Assembly: GCF_000710915.1 (NCBI RefSeq)
Contig: NZ_BAUA01000120.1
Coordinates: 1 to 54,261 of the forward strand
Origin: Nocardia brasiliensis IFM 10847
GTDB lineage: Bacteria; Actinomycetota; Actinomycetes; Mycobacteriales; Mycobacteriaceae
Length of the DNA stretch: 54,261 bases
Reading direction: 5' to 3'
The first letter of the stretch is position 1, and every line of letters begins with the position of its first letter. The notes under the pieces are model-generated. The model had not been told where the DNA came from. It saw only the letters and a list, made by a program, of their open reading frames with translations, and ran no database searches. The translations under genes were made by a program, and so were the position numbers. Of this stretch, positions 41,823 to 49,441 are shown piece by piece.

Positions 41823-42581
41823 TCAGTGCGCGATGTGCAATTCGAATCCGCTGGCGCCGCGCGGCTCCCGCCCCGGCTCGAGCCGCAGCCTGCGGTCGTA
41901 GTCCCCGCCGCCCTGCGGCCGGAACCCGATCGGTTCGATCTTCGGCAACTCCGTCATGCGGGCGCGCAGATCCGCGGCGACGGTGTCGAAACGCTCGGAG
42001 TCGAGCCGGATGGCGCCGTGCACCAGGAACGGCGGCAGCACGTCCATCCCCGGGTAGTAGAGAATGCCGTGCTGGATCGGGAACAGCAGGTCCTCGACGG
42101 GGCCGTTGATACCGCGATCGGAATACGACGGTGCTTTGCCGCCGATCGATACCACGAGCATCGCGCGGCGTCCCGCGAGCACGCCCGCACCGTACCGCGG
42201 CAACGCCGTGCCACCGGCTCCATAGGCGAAGCCACACGTGAAGACCCGGTCCACCCACCCTTTCAGGATCGCGGGCATGCTGAACCACCACAGCGGAAAG
42301 TGCAGCAGAACGGCATCGGCCCAGAGCAGTTTCTGCTGCTCGGCCTGGATATCGGCACTCAATGTGCCTTCCTGATACGCCGCACCCGAGGCGAGCATGA
42401 AATTCGTTTCGGACACCGCGCCGAAATCCTCGGTGTCCGCGTGCGCTTTCCAGCCCATCGCGTACAGATCGCTGATCCGGACCTCGTGCCCGTCCGCCCG
42501 TAACTGGTCGACTGCTACGTCTTTCAACGCACCCGTCAGTGAGTCCGGCTTCGGGTGCGCGTACACGACAAGTACGTTCAT
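41823..42581 (-). CDS. NAD(P)H dehydrogenase (quinone), flavodoxin-like fold
   Basis: A 252-residue flavoprotein of the NQO/KefF/MdaB type, predicted to reduce quinones by two electrons. MNVLVVYAHPKPDSLTGAL is the FMN/FAD-binding opening, followed by HFPLWWFSMPAILKGWVDRVF, the family's most conserved block, and AMLVVSIGG. The ATG at 42581 is chosen because AGCAGGA lies just upstream; the open frame to 42611 is not needed. It is divergent from the hotdog-like gene. Physiological substrate unknown. Confidence 0.92.
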   Translation of the reverse strand: MNVLVVYAHPKPDSLTGALKDVAVDQLRADGHEVRISDLYAMGWKAHADTEDFGAVSETNFMLASGAAYQEGTLSADIQAEQQKLLWADAVLLHFPLWWFSMPAILKGWVDRVFTCGFAYGAGGTALPRYGAGVLAGRRAMLVVSIGGKAPSYSDRGINGPVEDLLFPIQHGILYYPGMDVLPPFLVHGAIRLDSERFDTVAADLRARMTELPKIEPIGFRPQGGGDYDRRLRLEPGREPRGASGFELHIAH

Positions 42582-42731
42582 TCCTGCTTTCGTCACGTTC
42601 CGTGGCAACACGCGGGCATCCGGGGGAATTCCGGCGCACCACTGCGCCGCAGTTCACGACAGGCACGCACAATGAACCGACGCGGCGCCGGTATCGTCTA
42701 CTCGGCAGCACGACGGAGGGGCGGAGATCGC

Positions 42732-43496
42732 ATGATTCGAACAGACACGATCGTCGTGCCCGAACACGTACACGGATATCCCGGCGTCGCGTTCGGCGGA
42801 TATGTCGCCGGTGTGCTCGCGGCACAGTCGGGCGCGTCCGCGGTGCGGGTCGACTTCCGCCGCCGCGTCCCGGTCGAGACGCCGGTGACCCTGCGGCGCA
42901 ACGACTCCGACGGATTGGTCTTGACCGATCTGGAAGGCCTGCCCCTCGTCGAAGCCGTGCCCGCCACGCTGGCACTCACCGCGCCGCCCGCACCGTCCTG
43001 GGACGAGGCGCTCGCCGTCACCGAGTCCTCGGCTCCGCTGCGGCACGAATCCGATTGCTACGGCTGCGGTTCGCTGTGCGCGCCGGGGCGGGGTTTGCGG
43101 CTGTTCCCGTGGCCGCAACGCGCGCAGAACCGCGTCGTCGCCGCCTGGACACCGGACGAAAGCCTCGCCGCCGACACCGGTGACCTACCCACCGAACTGG
43201 TTTGGGCGGCACTGGACTGCCCCGGCGGGTGGGTGGCGATGGCGCTGCACACGTTGCGCCACGGCACCGTCACCGCCGCGCTCACCGCCACCCAGCTCGC
43301 GCCGGTCCGGGCGGGCCGAGACTACGTCTCCTACGCCTGGCCGATCGCCGAGGCGGGCCGCAAATCCACGGTGGGTGTGGCTCTGGCCACTCGCGACGGC
43401 GCGGTGTGCGCCCTCGCCGAAGCCCTGTGGATCCATCCGAAACCCGCACCCGGTCACAATGATCGACGTCGGCTCAACGACCCTGCAGCGACTTGA
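42732..43496 (+). CDS. Hotdog-fold-like protein, function unknown
   Basis: A 254-residue soluble protein whose layout suggests a tandem or extended hotdog fold: HGYPGVAFGGYVAGVLAA near the N-terminus resembles the acyl-binding helix, and a second WAALDCPGGWVAMAL helix occurs in the C-terminal half. A conserved-looking DCYGCGSLCAPGRGL motif with three cysteines lies between. Thioesterase or acyl-CoA binding activity is possible but unproven. GGAG precedes the ATG by five bases. Its last 23 bp overlap the 3' end of the convergent chitinase gene. Confidence 0.65.
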   Translation: MIRTDTIVVPEHVHGYPGVAFGGYVAGVLAAQSGASAVRVDFRRRVPVETPVTLRRNDSDGLVLTDLEGLPLVEAVPATLALTAPPAPSWDEALAVTESSAPLRHESDCYGCGSLCAPGRGLRLFPWPQRAQNRVVAAWTPDESLAADTGDLPTELVWAALDCPGGWVAMALHTLRHGTVTAALTATQLAPVRAGRDYVSYAWPIAEAGRKSTVGVALATRDGAVCALAEALWIHPKPAPGHNDRRRLNDPAAT

Positions 43497-44571
43497 CGTT
43501 GTCGCCGAAGGTCCAGCCGCGCGATCCGTCCCAGTTGATGGACCACGTCATCAAGCCCTTCAAGCTGTTCGCCGCACCGGTGCCGTAGTGCTTCCACGCC
43601 TGGGACACCAGGCTCGGTGACATGTAACCGCCGCCGGCGCCGGGCTGCGCGGGCAGACCGGGGACCTGCTTGTCGTAAGGCACGGTGATCGTGGTGCCCT
43701 GGATGTTCAAACCCTTTGCCAAGCAATCGGTTTGCGCGGTGAAGCCCTGCACCGTCCCGGCCTGATACGAATCACCGGCGCAGCCGTACATGCTGCCGTT
43801 GTAGTACTGCATGTTCAACCACCACAGGCGGCCGTTGTCCGCGTACTTCTTGATGATCGGCAGGTAGGCGCCCCAAATGGAGCCGTAGGTGACGCTGCCG
43901 CCGGTGACGTAGGCGGTCTCGGGCGCCATGGTCAAGCCGAAACCCGCCGGCATCTGCGCCAGTACGCCGTCGATGATCCGGATCAGGTTGGACTGCGAGG
44001 CGGACAGGGTCTTGATGTTGCCCGAGCCGGTGAGTCCGGTCTCCAGATCGATGTCGATGCCGTCGAAGTTGTACCGCTTCAGGATCGGCACGATGGTCGC
44101 GACGAAACGGTCGGCGACCGCGCTCGAACTCAGATCGATACCCGCCGCCGCGCCGCCGATCGACATCAAGATGGTCGCCCCCGCGGCCTTGGCCTGGCAC
44201 ATCTCGGCCGGTGTCGCGACCTTCACGGTCCGATCCATACCGTCCTCCCAGCGGGCGGTGCCGTTCGATTCGATCACCGGGAACGCCGCGTTGATCACGT
44301 TGTGGCCGTGCGCCGCGATGCGCGGATCGGTGATCGGGATCCACCCCATGCCCGGATGCACGCCGTTCGACGCGCCGTCCCAGTTCTCCCAATATCCCTG
44401 CAGCACTTTGCCGGTCGGCTTCGGCTTGGTCGCACACGTGTCCTCCGCCGGCGCCGCGTGCGCCGCCGGGCCGACCCCCACCGCCAGCGCGCTCACCACC
44501 CCCACCACAGCCAGCAAACTCCGCACCACAACCGACCGACGCCCCCCACCTGAACCTTTTGTCCTTTTCAT
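43474..44571 (-). CDS. Secreted GH18 chitinase
   Basis: A 365-residue glycoside hydrolase family 18 enzyme, predicted to cut chitin outside the cell. The Sec signal peptide (MKRTKGSGGGRRS, then a hydrophobic core ending AAHA) is followed by the catalytic domain. It holds VLQGYWENWDG, MSIGG (substrate-binding SxGG) and the catalytic DGIDIDLE (DxxDxDxE) with the acid Glu intact; LMTWSINWDGS closes the barrel with the expected Trp. No chitin-binding module is attached. The ATG at 44571 is chosen from the signal peptide; its ribosome site is weak. Confidence 0.93.
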   Translation of the reverse strand: MKRTKGSGGGRRSVVVRSLLAVVGVVSALAVGVGPAAHAAPAEDTCATKPKPTGKVLQGYWENWDGASNGVHPGMGWIPITDPRIAAHGHNVINAAFPVIESNGTARWEDGMDRTVKVATPAEMCQAKAAGATILMSIGGAAAGIDLSSSAVADRFVATIVPILKRYNFDGIDIDLETGLTGSGNIKTLSASQSNLIRIIDGVLAQMPAGFGLTMAPETAYVTGGSVTYGSIWGAYLPIIKKYADNGRLWWLNMQYYNGSMYGCAGDSYQAGTVQGFTAQTDCLAKGLNIQGTTITVPYDKQVPGLPAQPGAGGGYMSPSLVSQAWKHYGTGAANSLKGLMTWSINWDGSRGWTFGDNVKSLQGR

Positions 44572-44772
44572 ACCCAAGTAGAACCACACCCACGAGATCG
44601 AACTCGACCACCGACAACTGGGGACGCAACCCGCCCTACCTGAACAGCCCCGCCACCACCGATGGGGAGATCGACTCCACCGAAAACCACGGCGCGGCAC
44701 AGCAACACCGCACATCCTGCACGGCGACACTCCGGCGCGAAAACGCCGCCCAACTCACTCCCCGGCCCCTAC

Positions 44773-45015
44773 ATGAGCGACTACTTCAACGAAATGCACT
44801 TCAAGGCCGAGGCGGAAGGCCGTGCCAAAGGTGAGGCAGAAGGCCGCGCCGAGGGCAAGGCCGAAGCGCTGCTCACGGTGCTGGGAGCCAAGCACCTGGA
44901 AGTGCCGCCCGCGCTCGAGGCAAGAGTCGTCAATGGCACGGACGTGGATCAACTCGATACCTGGATTGTTCGCGCCGCGAAGTACGACTCGATCGATGAG
45001 GTTTTCGCGGACTGA
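44773..45015 (+). pseudogene. C-terminal remnant of an Rpn-type nuclease
   Basis: The 80-residue frame MSDYFNEMHFKAEAEGRAKG onward consists of a charged Glu/Ala/Gly/Lys repeat (EGRAKGEAEGRAEGKAEA) followed by LEVPPALEARVVNGTDVDQLDTWIVRAA. This matches the C-terminal tail of Rpn/PD-(D/E)XK transposase-like nucleases, where it follows a nuclease domain of about 200 residues. No nuclease domain is present upstream and the ATG has no ribosome binding site. It is most likely a 5'-truncated relic, although a small expressed protein cannot be excluded. Confidence 0.6.
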
Positions 45016-45071
45016 TCTGCGGCGCGCCGTACCGAGGTCCGTCCGCTCGCGCGGGCGGACCCTGGCTGCTA

Positions 45072-47162
45072 TCAGTCGACGTCCACGGCGGGGACTTCGA
45101 TACGGCCGGTCAGACGACAGATGAAGGGTGGATCCTCGGCGCATGTGACGGTGAGGTCGTACCAACCGTCGTCGGTCGGCCAATCGACGGATTCCGTGGT
45201 GCCGGGCGGCAGGATCACTTCGCGCCGGGTCGTGGTGAAGCGGCGGGCGGAGAGGGTCAGCGTGACCTGGTCGTTCCCGCCGTTGGCCAGGTCGACCGAG
45301 AGGCGCCCGCGCCGAATCAGTTGGCGGACAACGATATCGGCCGCGGCGCCCGAGGTGTTCCCCCGCAGTTCGTGCCAGAAACGGTTCGGCCCCTGTACGG
45401 CGATATCGTAAGCACCTGCGACGGTGACGATTTCGGTCGCTTCGTGCGCGACATCGAGGTGGACCGGGAAGCTGGGTTCGCCCGCATAGCTGTAGAGGGT
45501 GAAGTGCGCGGGTCGCGCACCGCTGTTGCGCAGTGTGACCGCCAGCCGGGTGGGCGAACGCAGCACGGCCGACACCGTCGGCTGGTAGGGCAACGTCCGA
45601 GCCGGTCGGCGGCCGGGCTCCTGTTCCGGAACCGATTGCGCGGGTGGCGGATTCGGCATCCACCGGGTGACGGGCGCGGGCACCGGTCCGGGACGGTGCA
45701 GCGTCGGCGGCCTGCCGGGGTTCATGAAGTCGAAGGCCGAGGTCAGGTCGCCACAGGCGGTGCGGCGCCACTCGCTGATATTCGGTTCGGCGACGCCGGT
45801 CCAGGTTTCCAGGAATCGCAGCACCGAGGTGTGGTCGAACACCTCGGAGTCGACGAAACCACCGATGGTCCAGGGCGATACCACCACCATCGGCACCCGC
45901 GGTCCGAGCCCGATCGCCCGTCCCTCATACCAGTCGTCGCCCTCTCCGTCCGCGGGTCGCGGCGGCACGGGCGGCGGCACGTGGTCGAAGAAGCCGTCGT
46001 TCTCGTCGAAGTTGATGAACAGCGCTGTCTTCGACCAGGTCCCGGGATCCGACGCGATGATGTCGAGCAATTCGTAGATGAGGTTCGCGCTGGCCACCGG
46101 CGTCGAACCGGACGGATGCTCGCTCAGCGCCTGGGGCGGCACCAGCCACGTCACCGCGGGCAGGGTGCCCGCCGCGACGTCGGCGCGGAAGCGTTGCAGC
46201 AACGTTCCCGGCGCGCTGCGGTACATGGCACGGTCGAACAACCTGCGCTGCTGCGCCGTCAGCCCGCCGAGTGCCGCGTCGAGCTGTCCGAGCAGCCGCT
46301 GCCGGTCGGCCTCGGGCAGGGTCAGCAGCGCGGTGTACAGCTGTTCGGTGGTCCGGTATCCCCCGTCGACTTCGGCCAGCAGCCGGGTGCCGATGCGTTT
46401 GAACGGCAGGAAGTATTCGACCGGGTTGTCGGTGAAGTTGTCCCACTCCTGATAGATCTGCCAGGACACGCCCGCAGGCTCCAGCCGCTCCGGATATGTC
46501 GTCCACGCATAGCCGGGGTGATCGATCTCGTAGGCATCGTTGGCGACAGCCCGTTTCCGGGTGCCGGGCTCGAATCCGGTAGTGCCGGTGAAGAAATAGT
46601 TCCGATTCGGGTTGGTCCCGCCGAACAGTGAGCAGTGGTAGGCGTCGCAGATGGTGAACGTCTCGGCCAGCTCGTATTGCAGTGGGATGTCGCGGCGCTC
46701 GTAGTAGGTCATCGTGGCGGGCGTCTTCGCCGGAATCCAGCCGTCGTACCAACCCTGCGCCCACGCCGCGGTACTGCCGTACCACTCGTGGTTCAGGGCG
46801 TCGAGATATTGGATGTCGCTGTCCGGGCGACCGGCCCTGGCCGCCGCGGCGCGCAGGGAGAACGGCAGCACCTCGGTGGCCGGTGCGGGGAGCTGTCCGG
46901 GCGGCGCCGGCTGCGGTTGATGGAACACCGAACGCCCGGTGCGCAGCCGCAACGGTGACTCGTCGCCGAATCCGCGCACCCCGCGCAGCGTCCCGTAGTA
47001 GTGGTCGAACGAGCGGTTCTCCTGCATCAACAGCACCACGTGCTCGATCTCCGCGAGCCCGCCGCGTCGCATGGGCGCGGCCATGGCGCGGTGTAGCGAA
47101 GGCGGCAGCAGCGACGCAGCCGCAGCTGTCGCCAGGGAGCCGAACAGGTGTCGACGTGACAT
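45072..47162 (-). CDS. Tat-exported phospholipase C (phosphocholine-specific type)
   Basis: A 696-residue phosphoesterase of the PlcA-D/acid phosphatase superfamily that cleaves phospholipid head groups outside the cell. The N-terminal SRRHLFGSLATAAAASLL is a twin-arginine signal. The catalytic entry EHVVLLMQENRSFDHYYGTL contains the conserved Glu-Asn and nucleophile region; FGGTNPNRNYFFTGT and FINFDENDGFFDHVPPP are family blocks. Two C-terminal beta domains (DUF756-like, about residues 520-690) complete the usual architecture. The start at 47162 (MSRRHLF) is favoured over 47171. A possible nutritional or virulence role is inferred from mycobacterial homologues. Confidence 0.93.
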   Translation of the reverse strand: MSRRHLFGSLATAAAASLLPPSLHRAMAAPMRRGGLAEIEHVVLLMQENRSFDHYYGTLRGVRGFGDESPLRLRTGRSVFHQPQPAPPGQLPAPATEVLPFSLRAAAARAGRPDSDIQYLDALNHEWYGSTAAWAQGWYDGWIPAKTPATMTYYERRDIPLQYELAETFTICDAYHCSLFGGTNPNRNYFFTGTTGFEPGTRKRAVANDAYEIDHPGYAWTTYPERLEPAGVSWQIYQEWDNFTDNPVEYFLPFKRIGTRLLAEVDGGYRTTEQLYTALLTLPEADRQRLLGQLDAALGGLTAQQRRLFDRAMYRSAPGTLLQRFRADVAAGTLPAVTWLVPPQALSEHPSGSTPVASANLIYELLDIIASDPGTWSKTALFINFDENDGFFDHVPPPVPPRPADGEGDDWYEGRAIGLGPRVPMVVVSPWTIGGFVDSEVFDHTSVLRFLETWTGVAEPNISEWRRTACGDLTSAFDFMNPGRPPTLHRPGPVPAPVTRWMPNPPPAQSVPEQEPGRRPARTLPYQPTVSAVLRSPTRLAVTLRNSGARPAHFTLYSYAGEPSFPVHLDVAHEATEIVTVAGAYDIAVQGPNRFWHELRGNTSGAAADIVVRQLIRRGRLSVDLANGGNDQVTLTLSARRFTTTRREVILPPGTTESVDWPTDDGWYDLTVTCAEDPPFICRLTGRIEVPAVDVD

Positions 47163-47237
47163 CGGGACCATCTCGGGGATGCTAGTGACCGCGGTTTGCC
47201 AGGGGATGAACAGAGCAAACGCTACCGCGACGACGGG

Positions 47238-48125
47238 TCATTCGGTCCAAGGCCGCAGCTTGTCCGGATTCCGGATCACCCAGATACGAGTGATCCGCCG
47301 ATCCGCGATGTCGAAGGCGTACACCGAGACGATGACGCCGGCGACGAGCGCCACCAATCCGGGCTGACCGTTCACCGTGCGTTCGATCAGCGTCACCTCC
47401 GGAGCCCGGGCGGCGATCTCGAGCCAGGCGGCGGCGATCCGCGCACCGCCGCTGATCGGCTCCCGGAAGGCCGGGGCCAGGCCGCCGCTGTCGGCGGTCG
47501 CGATCGCCTGCGGGTCCAGCAGGCCGATCAACGCTTCGATATCGCTGGTCTCCCAAGCCTTCTTGAAATCCCTCACGACCTCCGCGCGTTCGGAGAGGGT
47601 GACGTCACGGGAGGTGCGGATCCGGCGACGCGCGGAGGACGCCAGCTGCCGACAGGCCGCCGGGGTGCGCCCGACCACGTCGGCGACCTCAGCGAAGGAG
47701 TAGCGGAACACGTCGTGCAAGACGAACGCCACCCGCTCGGCCGGTGTCATGGATTCCAGGACCACGAGAAACGCCATGCTGATCGACTCGTCCAGGGTGA
47801 TCCGGTCCGCGGGATCCGCGGGCATCGGCCCGCCCAGCCATTCGGAGCGTCCCGGCACCGGTTCCGGAATCCATTCGCCCACATACCGTTCCCGACGGGC
47901 GCGGGCCGAACCGAGCAGATCGAGGCAGATGCGCCCGGCGACGGTGGTCAGCCACGCGCCCGGCTCGGCCACGGCCTCGCGTTGCGCGTCGGACATCGCG
48001 TACCAGCGCGCGTACGCCTCCTGCACCACGTCCTCGGCCTCGGCCAACGAGCCGAGCAGCCGGTAGGCCAGGTTGATCAGCTGACGACGTTCGCTGAGCA
48101 CCGGCCGCGGTTGCGGATCGGTCAT
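47238..48125 (-). CDS. ECF41-type RNA polymerase sigma factor (SigJ-like)
   Basis: A 295-residue sigma factor with sigma-2 (LINLAYRLLGSLAEAEDVVQEAYARW), sigma-4 (PAERVAFVLHDVFRYSFAEVADVVGRTPAACRQ) and a fused SnoaL/NTF2-like C-terminal domain that, in ECF41 proteins, tunes activity in place of an anti-sigma factor. Group hallmarks are visible: WIPEP in the linker, DSGG in place of the usual DGGG, and NPDKL near the end. GAAGGAGC precedes the ATG. It is divergent from an FMN reductase, consistent with ECF41 loci that border an oxidoreductase of the COE type. Its inducer is unknown. Confidence 0.93.
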   Translation of the reverse strand: MTDPQPRPVLSERRQLINLAYRLLGSLAEAEDVVQEAYARWYAMSDAQREAVAEPGAWLTTVAGRICLDLLGSARARRERYVGEWIPEPVPGRSEWLGGPMPADPADRITLDESISMAFLVVLESMTPAERVAFVLHDVFRYSFAEVADVVGRTPAACRQLASSARRRIRTSRDVTLSERAEVVRDFKKAWETSDIEALIGLLDPQAIATADSGGLAPAFREPISGGARIAAAWLEIAARAPEVTLIERTVNGQPGLVALVAGVIVSVYAFDIADRRITRIWVIRNPDKLRPWTE

Positions 48126-48231
48126 GGTGGTCGGCTCCTTCGGTCGATACGTTCCTTACCCAGACTGACGAAACAGCGACCCGGTATGTGAGCCGGCCTG
48201 ACATTTCCCCCGGGTGCGTCGTCGGTAGGGC

Positions 48232-48810
48232 ATGACCATCAGAATCGGCATCATCCTCGGCAGCACCCGCCCGAACCGGAACGGCCCACAGGTCGCGCAA
48301 TGGGTGCTGGACACGGCGGCGACTCGCGGCGACGCCGAGTTCGACCTCATCGACCTGCGCGCGCACCCGCTGCCCCACCTCGACGAGCCGGTGGCGCCCA
48401 TGTTCGGCCCCTCGGTGCACGCGCACACCCGCGCCTGGGCCGAGCGAATCGCCCCGTTCGACGGCTTCGTCATCGTGACGCCCGAATACAACCACGGCGC
48501 ACCGGGTGTGCTGAAGAACGCCATCGATCACCTGTTCGCGCAGTGGACCGACAAGGCGGTCGGCTTCGTGTCCTACGGAGCCGGGGGCGGCGTGCTCGCG
48601 GTGGAGCAGCTGCGTCAGGTGTGCAGTGCGCTCGGCATGGCCGACGTGAGCCCGCAGGTCACCGTCTCGGTGCTCACCGATTTCGAGAACTACACCGCTT
48701 TCCGTCCGAACGAACGGCACGCCGCCGCACTGGACAAACTGCTGGAGAAGGTCGTCGCGTGGAGCACCGCGCTCGCCCCGCTCCGCCGGTCCGCCCTCGT
48801 CACCTCCTGA
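48232..48810 (+). CDS. NADPH-dependent FMN reductase family protein
   Basis: A 192-residue flavodoxin-like oxidoreductase. IGIILGSTRPNRNG is the FMN phosphate loop, and TPEYNHGAPGVLKNAIDHL is the diagnostic NADPH_FMN_red motif. It starts about 106 bp from the divergent ECF41 sigma gene and is a likely target of it. It is followed 10 bp later by a SnoaL-like gene, probably in one operon. The natural acceptor (FMN, quinone, chromate or other) is unknown. Confidence 0.92.
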   Translation: MTIRIGIILGSTRPNRNGPQVAQWVLDTAATRGDAEFDLIDLRAHPLPHLDEPVAPMFGPSVHAHTRAWAERIAPFDGFVIVTPEYNHGAPGVLKNAIDHLFAQWTDKAVGFVSYGAGGGVLAVEQLRQVCSALGMADVSPQVTVSVLTDFENYTAFRPNERHAAALDKLLEKVVAWSTALAPLRRSALVTS

Positions 48811-48820
48811 GGAGTCGAAC

Positions 48821-49312
48821 ATGCTGATACCGAACGACTTTCGCGCACTCACCGACCGCATCGAGATCGCGGCGCTCGGTGCCGAGTTCAGCGACGCCGT
48901 GATGATGCGCGACCCGGATCGCCTGCTCACCCTGTTCACCGACGACGCTGTGCTCCGCATCCCGGACGCGGAGATCGAACTCACCGGTCGCGCCGAGTTG
49001 CAGCACGCGCTCCCGCGCATGCAGGAGGCCTGGGAGTACTTCGTCCAGCACACCCATACCGGTGTCATCGAACTCGACGGCGACACCGCCTCGGGCCGTG
49101 CCTACATCCACGAACTCGGTCGATTGAGAAGCGGCAGTACGCATTCCAACTACGCGATCTACCACGATCGCTACCGGCGCACGGCAGCGGGCTGGAAGTT
49201 CACCGAGCGGGTCTACGAGATCCGCTATCTCGACAACTCACCGCTGCCGGGTGCACCGCCCGGCGAGCACGGGCTGGGTATCGATGTCTCCGCGGCCCGG
49301 CTGCACGGTTGA
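48821..49312 (+). CDS. SnoaL/NTF2-like protein
   Basis: A 163-residue single-domain NTF2-fold protein: LGAEFSDAVMMRDPDRLLTLFTDDAVLRIP is the opening helix and strand, and the curved sheet ends with YHDRYRRTAAGWKFTERVY. Members serve as isomerases, cyclases or small-ligand-binding proteins. It follows the FMN reductase by 10 bp, with GAGG upstream of the ATG. The sigma factor across the divergent promoter carries a domain of the same fold, which may reflect a shared ligand. That is inference. Confidence 0.85.
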   Translation: MLIPNDFRALTDRIEIAALGAEFSDAVMMRDPDRLLTLFTDDAVLRIPDAEIELTGRAELQHALPRMQEAWEYFVQHTHTGVIELDGDTASGRAYIHELGRLRSGSTHSNYAIYHDRYRRTAAGWKFTERVYEIRYLDNSPLPGAPPGEHGLGIDVSAARLHG

Positions 49313-49441
49313 GCGGGCCGACGCACTCCACCGCAGCCCGCGTTCATCTCCCGGCGAGCCCGGCCGGGTCCCGATGGGCGCCGCCGCTATCCGGCAGATC
49401 CGGCGGTTCGGCTGCCGAAATAGCAGGCAGCCCAACAGCGC

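Noticed and set aside
48199..48223. TGACAT followed by CGTC upstream of the FMN reductase, resembling the ECF41 promoter consensus (TGTCACA, about 16 bp, CGTC).
   Set aside because: Only about four of seven -35 bases match and the spacer is too short, so I do not claim it as the sigma factor's promoter.
49381..49406. CCGCCG/CGGCGG hairpin between the convergent SnoaL and hrpB genes.
   Set aside because: Only six pairs with a 14-base loop in very GC-rich DNA, too weak to call a terminator.
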